From the NCBI GenBank assembly GCA_963820545.1, contig CAWGAJ010000001.1:372001-436000 (forward strand): a stretch of 64,000 nucleotides of DNA, given 5' to 3'. The position numbers were made by a program, and so were the translations under genes. Every line of letters begins with the position of its first letter. The first letter of the stretch is position 1. Of the stretch, positions 46,854-55,845 are shown in pieces. The notes under the pieces are model-generated. The model saw only the letters and a list, made by a program, of their open reading frames with translations. It was not told the DNA's origin and did no database searches. Source of the DNA: CAWGAJ01 sp963820545 (lineage in GTDB: Bacteria > Planctomycetota > Planctomycetia > Pirellulales > Thermoguttaceae).

Positions 46854-46924
46854 AAAGGTGTCAGGAACCGTTTTTTTATTGAGATTTGTTGAGCCGGGGT
46901 TAATAACGGTTCCTGACACCTTTT
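46854..46924. repeat. Hairpin element, copy B
   Basis: AAAAGGTGTCAGGAACCGTT (46855-46874) against AACGGTTCCTGACACCTTTT (46904-46923), a 20-bp near-perfect stem, loop about 30 bases. Same orientation and loop as copy A at 41206-41280. Two CCTTTTGTCTGACC repeats follow at 46918-46948. Confidence 0.75.
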
Positions 46925-46977
46925 GTCTGACCACCTTTTGTCTGACCCAATTTCTTGCACCAAGATGGGAAACCTGG

Positions 46978-47016
46978 TTAGAATTCCAGGTCCTCTTCCA
47001 CGTGCAGGAGTTGCTT
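46978..47016 (-). pseudogene. C-terminal remnant resembling the coiled-coil exported protein
   Basis: Reads KQLLHVEEDLEF then a stop, matching the end (GQLIREEEDDLEF, stop) of the gene at 48116-48841; the shared DNA GAATTCCAGGTC is also present at both sites. The rest of the gene is absent. Confidence 0.45.
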
Positions 47017-47041
47017 GACGTGCCAGCCAGCGTGTGTGTTA

Positions 47042-47839
47042 TTAATTCTCCCCTCCCTCTCCGACGGATCCGCCTTGAGCATTGCTGTATCCACCACCCC
47101 CTAGACTGAAAGACGAGGAACCAATGTCAACCTTTGCCCCCTTCATCTTTTCGAGTTGGGCACTTTGATCCGAAGTAAGGATATCGAGCAGTTTAACGTC
47201 GAGTTCCTGAGCCATTTTTTTCCATTCTTCTCGACTTAAATTCTGCGAGCCTGTCATGACCTCTCGCTCCTTATTTTGGGACGCATCGAATAAAGGCTTC
47301 ATTTTATCTTGTTGTTCACTGGTGATGTTCAGGGCCTTAATAACATCAGGGTTCGGACAAAGCCATGGGGCCTTGAGACTGAATCTGGAGTTCCTTCAGC
47401 CGCTCGAACTGTTTGGGCAGTAGGATCTTGCCTATCTTTTTCAGCAATTTATCCTGATTATTCTTCATCAATTCCAGCATTTTGGTCTGCCGCTTCTCGG
47501 GGCTGAGGTCCCGTGGTAACGAAGAAAAGCTATCTCTCAGGGCAGTCGACAATTCTTTTGACGATTCTTTTACTGCCTCGGCCACTTTAGTTTTTTGGTC
47601 GTCAACGAGTTGCAGTTCCTTTTGGACCTTCTCGTTGTTCAACAGAGCTCTTAGTCCCATGGGTCCAGCGCCCAGAATCCTCCCCCTCCCATCATGCCTC
47701 CGCCTCCGCCCATCGTGCCCGTCGCCGGTCCGCTAGCGCCTCGGGCACCACCTGGATTTTGAGCCTGGAGTTCAGAAGTCAGCAGCGCTGTTCCTAAGAA
47801 GCTAATCAACACTAATAAACTATATTTTCGAGCCATCAC
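47042..47839 (-). CDS. Exported Spy/CpxP-like helical protein with Gly-rich segments (two frame breaks)
   Basis: Signal peptide MARKYSLLVLISFLGTALLT. A Gly/Met-rich stretch (GTMGGGGGMMGGGGFWALDP) leads, after a one-base shift near 47655, to MGLRALLNNEKVQKELQLVD, then paired helices (SPEKRQTKMLELMKNNQDKL; LLPKQFERLKELQIQSQGPM). A second shift near 47350 continues DVIKALNITSEQQDKM to 47042, ending GGYSNAQGGSVGEGG. The repeated 'LVDDQKTKV ... LTSDQSAQLEKMK' pattern resembles Spy/CpxP-type periplasmic sensors or chaperones. Last gene of the sigma-factor module. Confidence 0.65.
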
Positions 47840-48115
47840 TAAGTTCCTTTATATTAGGAAACAGGGAAAAGAAGATTTGTCACGAAAAACGATTCGCATA
47901 ACATGATTTTCTTACCACGGAGGTGCTGAGGTCACGGAAATAAGTGAAGAATGATGAGTGAAGAGTGATGAATGTTGAGTTAAATGTGATTATTCTTCAT
48001 TCCGCACTCAAAACTCTTTATTTTATTCTCCGTGTACTCCGTGCCTCCTTGGTTTTTTTAATGTGAAATACATAAAACGTCTATGCAAGGCTGTTTACTA
48101 AGGCAGGCATCGCGG

Positions 48116-48841
48116 TTAGAATTCCAGGTCATCTTCTTCTTCGCGGATGAGTTGCCCGATGCGGCGTTTGATAATCTCATCGCGTTTCTCGTTCCGCTTC
48201 TGGATGGTTTCGCGGATGCGGGCGAGTTCTTTTTCCAGGCGTTTGACTTCCAGTTCGCGATATTGCTGGCGCACGTCGAATTGCTCAACTGTCTTGTCTT
48301 GCAGTTGTTTTTTCAGCTTTGTCTGTTCCTCTTTGTCCTGGGTCTCATTGTATTTTTCCACGATCTCTTGTGCTTCTTCCTCGATTTTTTGTTCTTTTTC
48401 CCGGAGGGCCTGGACCTCAGGATCATCGGAATGCTGCCAATCCCAAGACCAGCCCGTTCCCGGGGTAGAGGGAAGAAAGGCTTGTCCATAACCGAATCCC
48501 CCCCCCGGGCGCCGGACCTCTATCTTCATTTTCTGAGCAGCCTTCCTCATCTCTTGGGCGGCCTTCCTCATCTCATCCTGGACCCTCCTCTGCACATCTT
48601 GGGCCCTCCTCATTTCTTCCTTGCTACCATACTGTATATCCGGTACTGTCGGCACCACTATCGGCATCGGATGCACTTCTGGTACTGTCGCAGTGACAAT
48701 TACCGAGCTTTTCGTCTCGTCCGAGCTTGTGTCCGAACTTTTAGGTTTGTTCTGCGCCTGTGCCAGAACATAACCGGACGAAAATCCCCAAAGAATTGTC
48801 AAAACCATAAACAAACACACGAACATTTTTCGCGACGACAT
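48116..48841 (-). CDS. Exported coiled-coil protein
   Basis: A 241-residue protein; ATG at 48841 after AAAGGAG. Signal peptide MFVCLFMVLTILWGFSSGYV, a Ser/Thr/Pro linker, then long charged helices (EEMRRAQDVQRRVQDEMRKA, KEQKIEEEAQEIVEKYNETQ, RQQYRELEVKRLEKELARIR) ending REEEDDLEF. Predicted to form coiled coils. No family recognised. Eighty-eight bases after the kinase gene on the same strand. Confidence 0.6.
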   Translation of the reverse strand: MSSRKMFVCLFMVLTILWGFSSGYVLAQAQNKPKSSDTSSDETKSSVIVTATVPEVHPMPIVVPTVPDIQYGSKEEMRRAQDVQRRVQDEMRKAAQEMRKAAQKMKIEVRRPGGGFGYGQAFLPSTPGTGWSWDWQHSDDPEVQALREKEQKIEEEAQEIVEKYNETQDKEEQTKLKKQLQDKTVEQFDVRQQYRELEVKRLEKELARIRETIQKRNEKRDEIIKRRIGQLIREEEDDLEF

Positions 48842-48928
48842 GTTAAATCTCCTTTGCTTTATGCTGGTGCGACAGTTCAACTGTCGCACCAACTAGAACG
48901 TGTAATTCCAAAACGTAAACATACTATT

Positions 48929-50671
48929 TTAAGGAAAATCCCTGTACAGGTCTTGGTTTAGTTGTTCGATGCGGGAATTTAATTCCTGCAACGTCAAATC
49001 GATTCCCCGGCTGGTATCCACGGGCGAGGTCGATTGCTTAAGTTGTTCAATGGCTGCCCCGACTTGTTGGAGTTTGTCGGCTTGTCTGTCCCGGCGATAT
49101 TCCGGCAACTCGGCCAGCAATTCGGCCAAGCGAGACCGAACTTCAGCGATGGCATCAGGCGACGGATTGGAACCGTTGTGGGAAGACAACTTTGTTTCTA
49201 ATTCTTCAAGTTTATATTGCAAGTCGGCAATACGTCTGGCGAATAATGTATCCTGGATGGCAGCCGGTTCGGCGCCATACTGCTTAGTAGACGGGGTGTT
49301 AGATTGTGAATCTATCGCTATTTCGGACGTCTTTGTGCCTGTAGACAACTCGTGCACACTCATAATCCAGCGCGTCAAGTGCGTCTTTCCCGTCATTTCG
49401 GTTGTTGTTAGAGCGGCAATCAACAGCAGTGCCGCCGAGGCAAGCCCAGGATGTCCGAATAAGAACACGTTTGGAAAGGCCTCCAAAACCACGCCATTGT
49501 CGGGCCGGAAATCGCGGCCGGGGATGTGCCGACGGTTGTTCAGTGTGTGTCAGCCAATCCTTCAGTAATTCGGCCACTTCGCCGGCACTTTGGAATCGCT
49601 CGACCGGATTTTTGGCGTGCAATTTTTCGATGATCCGCGCCAGCCAGGCGGGAATTTCGGGATTGATTTCCTGAATCGGTTGACATTCTCCCTCGCAAAT
49701 CTGCCGCAACACGGCCATGGTCGTCTCGCGCGAAACGGCGAATGCCCGGTGCACAGGGCGTACATCACACTGCCCAGGCTGAACAGATCGGTGCGGTGAT
49801 CGACATGCTCGCCGTTGGCCTGTTCCGGGGCCATGTATTCCGGCGTGCCGATGAGAAAACAACTCCGCGTAAAACTGGCGTCGTCGACTGCCCGGGCAAG
49901 GCCGAAATCGGTGATCAATACCCGCTCCACTCCATTTTCCAAAAGAATATTGGCAGGCTTGATGTCGCGATGCACCAGACCTTGGGCATGGGCGGCGGCC
50001 AGGCCGGAGGCAATCTGGATGCTGATGCGGAGAATTTCTTTAAGCTCCAACGGTCCGTCGCGATCAATACGCTCTTGTAGAGAAATGCCATCGACATACG
50101 GCATGACCAGGTAGGGCGTTTCGTTGGCCGAGTCCACCGCGTAAATGGCGATCACGTGTTCATGGACCACTGCCGCGGCCGCCTGGGCCTCGCGGGCAAA
50201 CCGCTGCCGAGCGGCGGTGCTGTGCATCCACTGGGGAGCTAGTACCTTGATGGCCACGTGGCGATTCAAGGCGGAATCAAAGCCTTTTAGCACGATCCCC
50301 ATGCCGCCCCGGCCAATGACTTTTATGATCTCATAAGGACCAAGCCGACCGAGTTTTGTCGGGTCGTCGGAAGGCGAAAGAAATCCCAATCGCAAACTTT
50401 CAGGGATGTCGGCGCTGATCTCGCTAGGTTTTGTGGCGTTAGCGGTGTTGGTCGAGGTCTCCAAGTTCACTACGGTGCTGAGCAACTGCTGAGCATCGCT
50501 CCACCAATCCGGACCGGCAGCCAGCGATTCCAGCTCCTTGCGGCAAACCGCGCAGGACTCCAGATGCCGAGCCAATTCATTTTGCGACTCCTGAGGCAGC
50601 CGATCATCCAAGAGTTGCCGGAGCAGTTCTGGATCGCATTGTGAACTGGATAAAACCATGGCCGATGCCAT
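48929..50671 (-). CDS. Membrane Ser/Thr protein kinase with N-terminal zinc-finger-like motif (two frame breaks)
   Basis: The N-terminus (residues 1-60) contains His36-x3-Cys40-x2-Cys43 (HLESCAVCRKEL), as in anti-sigma factors. The kinase domain has Lys142 (HVAIKVLAP), HRD at 234-236 (HRDIKPANILL) and DFG at 255-257 (ITDFGLARA). Frame shifts near 49740 (HRAFAVSRETTMAVLRQICE) and near 49525 (VVLEAFPNVFLFGHPGLASA) then give a membrane helix (AALLLIAALTTT) and an extracytoplasmic coiled coil (RIADLQYKLEELETKLSSHN) to 48929. It starts 46 bases after the ECF sigma-factor gene, suggesting co-transcription and joint control. Confidence 0.83.
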
Positions 50672-50716
50672 ATTTATATAAGAGCTTTTAACAAAATGAA
50701 TAAAAACCCACTAGAG

Positions 50717-51316
50717 TTATATTTTTTCCTCCAGGGTTTCGATCTTTTGCCTCAGTCGCGCCATCACTCGACTGCGAGCAATGTAAACAGCCCTACGGAA
50801 ATAGCTAATTTCCGGGCCACATCCTGCACGGGTTGATTCTCCACACTGGTCAGCCAGAAAGCCTGCCAGGTAGTTTCACGGAACTCCTGGCGAATTTGTT
50901 CGGCGGCCCAAACAAACACCTGCCGTTTATATTCCCTGTCGAAAACGGCCGAATCTTCCTGGTGTGGATCGGGGTGCTCGGCCAGTAATCGTCGGATGTC
51001 GCTATTACCGCTGGCTGCCGGATGACGCCGCCGGTAGGCCAACCAGTTGATCATCAGGTTTCTTGCTATCCGGAACAACCAGCCTCGAAAGCTTCCTTGC
51101 TTAGGGTTCGGGATCCCACCGCTCGATGGCCGAGGCCACGGCCATGAATACTTCCTGGGTTAACTCCGCTGCGTCCGCATCTTGCAGATTCTGGTTTCGT
51201 GCCATCCGATAAATCAGCGGCTGATATATGCCATAAAACTCCTCCCAAGATTGTTGGTCTTGGAAATTACGGAGACGCACCAACAAACTTGGACGTGTCG
51301 TGGGGGTGTCGTCCAT
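50717..51316 (-). CDS. ECF-family RNA polymerase sigma factor (two frame breaks)
   Basis: About 198 residues. Region 2: SWEEFYGIYQPLIYRMARNQ, AELTQEVFMAVASAIERWDP; after a one-base shift near 51100, NPKQGSFRGWLFRIARNLMI. Region 4: EFRETTWQAFWLTSVENQPV, then a shift at a G-run near 50790 gives AVYIARSRVMARLRQKIETL to the stop at 50719-50717. The VENQPVQDVARKLAISVGAV-type region 4 is of the kind associated with planctomycete Ser/Thr kinases. Confidence 0.85.
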
Positions 51317-51618
51317 CGGGCGTGCTCCTATCTATACCACAAACCGAGTTTCAAAATCTTTCAGCAATTTGGCAAATTTGGCGGACTAAAGAAGATTTTC
51401 CTCGAAAATAAACAGTACTGGCAATAGATGGAGACCTTGTTTGATACGAATTACTCGAAATATCAGCACGTCGAGAAAATACCGAAAATACGGTGCTACC
51501 GTTAATCGCAGGATGCCGATACGTTTCATGTGCGCCAGCATTGTCGCTCTGTGCAGTCTCCTGCCCCGCAGTGGGGGAAGCGCAGGAAGCAAGATTCATG
51601 TTGTAGGAGCGAGATTCC
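51317..51618. other. Intergenic region
   Basis: About 300 bases between the divergent sigma-factor gene and the next plus-strand gene. No credible gene or clear promoter seen. Confidence 0.4.
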
Positions 51619-51951
51619 ATGCAAGTCAAAGTATATGTTCCCAAAATTATTGAGATTCCCAGCGAGTATCTGCCCGCACTGGCCAAGCGGGCCGCCGATA
51701 GCTTAGGCGATCGCGCAGCCGAGGTATCGGCCACCCGAGGGCACTTGGTTCGTCAGGCTGTCCAGGACGGTCTGTTGCGGGAGTTTGATCCCCTGATTGG
51801 CGAAGATGGAACCGTGGACTTGGTTTGCGATCCGGGCATAGAGATTCCGCTGGAGCTGGAAAACAAAACGCTCAGCTTGGCCGAACTGCTCGAAGCACTC
51901 CAATACAGGCGAACCTGGGCAGAGGTGAAATCGGCTTCTGAAGCAGCGTAA
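51619..51951 (+). CDS. Small protein of unknown function
   Basis: A 110-residue acidic protein, ATG at 51619 after AGGAGCG. Sequence includes KIIEIPSEYLPALAKRAADS, RGHLVRQAVQDGLLREFDPL and LELENKTLSLAELLEALQYR. No family recognised. A one-base shift at the stop would join a further 35 codons (RPEYVIRIRLPESRALKSQE) that look like coding sequence, so this may be a frame-broken longer gene or a two-gene unit. Confidence 0.5.
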   Translation: MQVKVYVPKIIEIPSEYLPALAKRAADSLGDRAAEVSATRGHLVRQAVQDGLLREFDPLIGEDGTVDLVCDPGIEIPLELENKTLSLAELLEALQYRRTWAEVKSASEAA

Positions 51952-52592
51952 TCCGCCGCCGGAACGTCCAGAATATGTGATCCGCATTCGCTTACCCGAA
52001 AGCAGGGCTTTAAAATCGCAGGAAGCATTGCTCGGCGGTGAATAACGTTACATATTATCGATCCAGTCTGCCGCTGCTTCCCCTTTATCTTCTTCGCAAT
52101 CCAGAACAGGAATAAATGGCGCAACCAACCTCTCGCCGGTGCAAGCCCCAACTGCCTATGCGCACTTGCTCGCAAAACATCGACGTGAAATCCCTCTGCC
52201 AAGAGGAAAGGAATTTTCGCCAACTTTCCTTATCCCAGTCATTAGCAAAGGCTATGCCAAAACGCCGTCCGGACAGCGACTCTTGGCGTTTGGTCCACAG
52301 CGATGGCTCGACATGGGATTTCCTTGTGGGAGATAACACGGCAACCAATAAAATCGCCGCTTTGTGTGGTGTCGCCGCGGATGAACCAGCAACTCCCTTA
52401 CGGCCGAAGATTATCATGCCCACATCCATGACCGACCTGGAAGAGCTGTTAAAAACCGACAAAGTATGCATGGTCAGCCGGCAATTTCGGCCTTCATCGA
52501 CACCCACGAAGAATCAGGGCATTACCCTCCGCAACCTGATGTAAAGTTTGCCCAGTAAAAGCCCAAAGCGGCGGATTGGCGCAAGGCAGCGT
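51952..52592. other. Region with weak coding signal
   Basis: Contains a plus-strand open frame at 52116-52544 (SWRLVHSDGSTWDFLVGDNT, ALCGVAADEPATPLRP) that resembles no known family, and decayed-looking sequence before it. No ribosome-binding site supports the ATG at 52116. Possibly a gene remnant. Confidence 0.3.
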
Positions 52593-52787
52593 CTATTTTC
52601 CCCGGTTGCTGTTTCGTTGCGCCCTGCGTGTCTCGATGAGAATCCCCATGGAAAATAATAATATTCCTACGAATGTCAGGGCGAGTAGAGTATGGAAGAT
52701 GGCGACAGACATAATTGTAAGTCCAAAGGTGATTTGTCGCGGGGAAATGGTTTCTTTGTGTTGCGCAAAAACAACACTAATCCACAT
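52593..52787 (-). CDS. Small membrane protein
   Basis: A 64-residue ORF with one or two hydrophobic helices (FGLTIMSVAIFHTLLALTFV, GILLFSMGILIE) and a basic tail (TRRAQRNSNRGK). No family and no strong ribosome-binding site; could be chance. Confidence 0.3.
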   Translation of the reverse strand: MWISVVFAQHKETISPRQITFGLTIMSVAIFHTLLALTFVGILLFSMGILIETRRAQRNSNRGK

Positions 52788-53310
52788 TTAAATTATATGA
52801 TACCAGACTTGCTGATGTATGTCAGGGGGGGGTGGGCGTCTGGATTCACGTAACTGGGCATGTCATCGGCTGTTGATTCTTTCCTGCTCAATTTCTTTAT
52901 TTGGGTTTTGTGTAACTGATTCAATCGAACAGGTCACCGTTTTTGTTAGAGTCTATGGAAATTTAGAGAAAAAGACCAAAATTACTAACAGGGGTATATA
53001 CCCCTAGTTTTAGAGAAGATGAAATGAATTGAGGAGTTTGGCAAAGTTTTTGAGTCTCGGGCCTTTATCTGCTGTACATAAAAAGTGCATATATCTGTTC
53101 ATTTGTTCTATTGACTAATGTACAGTATGTGATAACTTGTTCTACACAGCACATAGATACACCTTCTCGGTCAGTCTGTCTCTTTGCCACTAAACTTTGT
53201 ATGGCGTTTTTTAATGCCGAGGCAATCTTTTTGGGCCCTTCGATATACAAGAGAAATAACCCGGTTTAACAATTTTCTTGTCAAGCGAATAAACATCAAG
53301 GAGCTGTCCT
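52788..53310. other. AT-rich intergenic region
   Basis: About 520 bases, AT-rich, no credible gene. It holds the promoter of the HTH gene at 53311. Confidence 0.4.
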
Positions 53311-53595
53311 ATGATTGCCAGTGATATTGTCCAGGAAATTCGTGAGCTGCTTGCCGAAGGCAGTTTATCTCAACGAGCAATTGCCGGTCGCATGGGTGTG
53401 AGCCGGGGAACGGTAAGTGCAATTGCCCAAGGAAAACGCCGCGATTGTCCGTCGCGGCTTTTCTCCCAGGAGATCCCTTTTATTTCGCCCGCTGGCCGTC
53501 CGGTTCGCTGTCCCGGGTGCGGAGGCTTGGCGCAGATGCCCTGCTTGGCATGTTACATCAATAAGTGGAAATACATCAGGCGCATGGCAATTTAG
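53311..53595 (+). CDS. Small HTH DNA-binding protein with zinc-ribbon-like C-terminus
   Basis: A 94-residue protein, ATG at 53311 after AAGGAGC. N-terminal helix-turn-helix (EIRELLAEGSLSQRAIAGRM, GVSRGTVSAIAQGKRRDC), then a Pro/Gly linker and a Cys4-type motif (RCPGCGGLAQMPCLACYI). HTH plus CPGCGG...CLAC resembles small regulators repeatedly seen in planctomycete genomes. Target unknown. Confidence 0.65.
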   Translation: MIASDIVQEIRELLAEGSLSQRAIAGRMGVSRGTVSAIAQGKRRDCPSRLFSQEIPFISPAGRPVRCPGCGGLAQMPCLACYINKWKYIRRMAI

Positions 53596-53653
53596 GTTCC
53601 GCGAAAGCAGGGTTGGTAATGATTTTGGCCTTGATGGCCGATCTGGTGCTGCT

Positions 53654-55279
53654 TTAGTCCACGTAATTTCCTTCCGCGAGCATGGACTGCAAATCGTCGG
53701 CTTGTCCGGGAGAATTGACGTACTTGGAGTAAGCCAATATGTCAATGAGCAGTTCCTGCATTCCCGTCGCGCCGCCCACGACATCAGGCACAATATCTTC
53801 AGTACCGTCTTCTAAGTGAAGCTGCAATTGGGAAATCTGGATCGCCAGTTGGCGGGCGGTATCTTCCAAACGTTCCCGAAAATGTTGCGGTTCGACGTTG
53901 ATCTTCACCGCTGCTGCTTCTCCGGGTTCGACAAGACCCTTAGTAATGACCAGATTGCGGAACAAGCGCAACAAAGTTCCGCGGCTGATGGTGCCCGTGG
54001 GACAACCCTCTTTGACAATTACGACCCGCCGCATGGACACGCGGCAAAGAAATTCGTAAATTGTGCGGATCGGGGTATCTTCCTCGTAAGTGATGACATT
54101 GGGTCGCATCACATTGGACACCGGTTGCTGCCAGCAATGCAGCGACACCATGGCGGCCATGAGGTCTTTTTCCGAAAGCATGCCCGCCAGTTTGCCTTGG
54201 TCATCGACGACCGGCGTGGAATTAATGCGGGAACGAAGAAAGAATTCGGCGGCCTGGCCGATAGTTTCCTCTTTCCGCAGACACATAACCAGGGGAATCA
54301 TGACGTGTCGCGCCAAGATGCCCTTGAACAAATCGGTTTCGTTGGTTACCAGTTCCAGCTCGCCGGCTTCATTGAGTTCCCCGTAGCGGACGACGCGGTC
54401 TCGGCCCGTCCGCTTTGCACACAGCAGCGCTTGGTCTGCTTGATCGACCAGGGCCTCCGGCGTATGCGTATCTTCGTATCGCTGCGATACGCCGAAGCTG
54501 CCGGTTACACGGATGTGTTTCTCGCCGATGGGGATCCGCAAGGCCACGATCTTCAAACGGACCCGCTCGGACCAAGCCGCCGCATCGTTTTCATTGGCAT
54601 CCGGCAGCAAGATGCAGAATTCCTCGCCGCCGTACCGGCAGACGGAATCGCTCCGGCGACTGCTTTCCAGCAACAACTCGGCAATGCACTTTAATACGCC
54701 GTCTCCGGCAGGATGCCCGTGGACGTCGTTGACCCGTTTGAAAAAGTCCAAGTCCATCATCACGCAGGAAAGCGGCTGTTGGAAACGCTCTGCCCGGTAC
54801 CATTCCTTTTTCAGAATCTCAAAAAAGGTCCCCTGGCTCATTAAACCCGTCAAGGGATCGATATGGACCATCGTGCTCAGCCGGCGTTCCAGTTCCAGCA
54901 CTCTGGATCCCGCACGCAAGCGGGCGAGGAACTCTTCTTGATACACCGGCTTGCAAAGAAATTCATCGGCGCCCACTTCTAATCCCACGATCATCTCTTC
55001 CGATGCCGACTTCACCGTGAGAAACATGATGAAAACATAATGCGGCAAGGAAAGGCGCCGCACTCGACGGCAAAGCTCCAGGCCGTCCATATTAGGCATT
55101 TCCCAGTCAGTCACGAGGAAGTCCGGACAATCGGCCTCGATCATGGCCAACGCCTGCTGTCCATCAGAAGCCACGCGCACTGTATATCCGGCTTTCTCCA
55201 GCCAGCGGGAAAGCATGCGCAACATGGACGGGTCGTCATCGACGACAAGTACTTTGGCGTTGGTCGAGTTCACGTACAT
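53654..55279 (-). CDS. Response regulator: receiver, GGDEF diguanylate cyclase and paired CBS domains
   Basis: A 541-residue protein, intact. The receiver has Asp58 in LVTDWEMPNMDG. The GGDEF domain has its active site at 217-221 (RYGGEEF) and an I-site RxxD at 208-211, so it probably makes c-di-GMP with product feedback. A CBS pair follows (about 325-450: ARHVMIPLVMCLRKEETIGQ, NVMRPNVITYEEDTPIRTIY), which may bind adenine nucleotides. A final helical part (EPQHFRERLEDTARQLAIQI) completes it. REC-GGDEF-CBS is an unusual order. Confidence 0.88.
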   Translation of the reverse strand: MYVNSTNAKVLVVDDDPSMLRMLSRWLEKAGYTVRVASDGQQALAMIEADCPDFLVTDWEMPNMDGLELCRRVRRLSLPHYVFIMFLTVKSASEEMIVGLEVGADEFLCKPVYQEEFLARLRAGSRVLELERRLSTMVHIDPLTGLMSQGTFFEILKKEWYRAERFQQPLSCVMMDLDFFKRVNDVHGHPAGDGVLKCIAELLLESSRRSDSVCRYGGEEFCILLPDANENDAAAWSERVRLKIVALRIPIGEKHIRVTGSFGVSQRYEDTHTPEALVDQADQALLCAKRTGRDRVVRYGELNEAGELELVTNETDLFKGILARHVMIPLVMCLRKEETIGQAAEFFLRSRINSTPVVDDQGKLAGMLSEKDLMAAMVSLHCWQQPVSNVMRPNVITYEEDTPIRTIYEFLCRVSMRRVVIVKEGCPTGTISRGTLLRLFRNLVITKGLVEPGEAAAVKINVEPQHFRERLEDTARQLAIQISQLQLHLEDGTEDIVPDVVGGATGMQELLIDILAYSKYVNSPGQADDLQSMLAEGNYVD

Positions 55280-55845
55280 GGTAAATATTCTTCCGTCAAA
55301 CGATGCTTCTCAAAAAATCGCTGAAAGTACTCCTGAAATTTTAACTAAACATCATTCGAGGAAACGACTTTTATGAAAAATAAACTCCTCTGTGGGCGAC
55401 AACATTGGTAGATATTTCCAGGAACCGTCCCCATTGCTGAGAGGATCCTGGTATGTAAATATCCACATCTTTTTAAGATTAGCTTGCACCAATTATGGTC
55501 ACGTGGTTTTTCCCCTAAAAAAACCAAAAAGCCATTCATAGTCCACAATTTCCGCGCCCTTAGTAGAACCGTTATAACTGTTTTACTAAATTTGGGTTAC
55601 ACGTTATATTAATATAGATTAGCCAACCACTAATCATTTGCGAAATGCCCCTGATAACGTTAAGGCACGAAATAGACTTCTTTTTGACATTCCTGGCATC
55701 TCACGAACACTACACAACAACACTTTGCAAGCCGTTTTCCCCGTGGCTGGGAAAAGCTATACTGAGCAAGCTCGAAAAGGGGATTTTTCTACTTACAGCC
55801 AGCTTATTAGCAGGCGCAATGTAATCTTCAAGGACTGAAAATTCC
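55280..55845. other. Intergenic region upstream of gatB
   Basis: About 565 bases; AT-rich, no credible gene. A short open frame at 55638-55838 lacks family similarity and a ribosome-binding site. It should hold the promoters of gatB and, on the other strand, the GGDEF gene. Confidence 0.4.

Noticed and set aside
47915..48055. CACGGAGG/CTCCGTG stretches and ATGAGTGAAGAGTGATGAATG low-complexity DNA
   Set aside because: Common-looking intergenic filler with no clear hairpin, gene or element boundary.
55420..55450. AGGAACCGTCCCC resembling the hairpin element arms
   Set aside because: Only the AGGAACCG core is shared; no inverted partner or loop, so not counted as a third copy.
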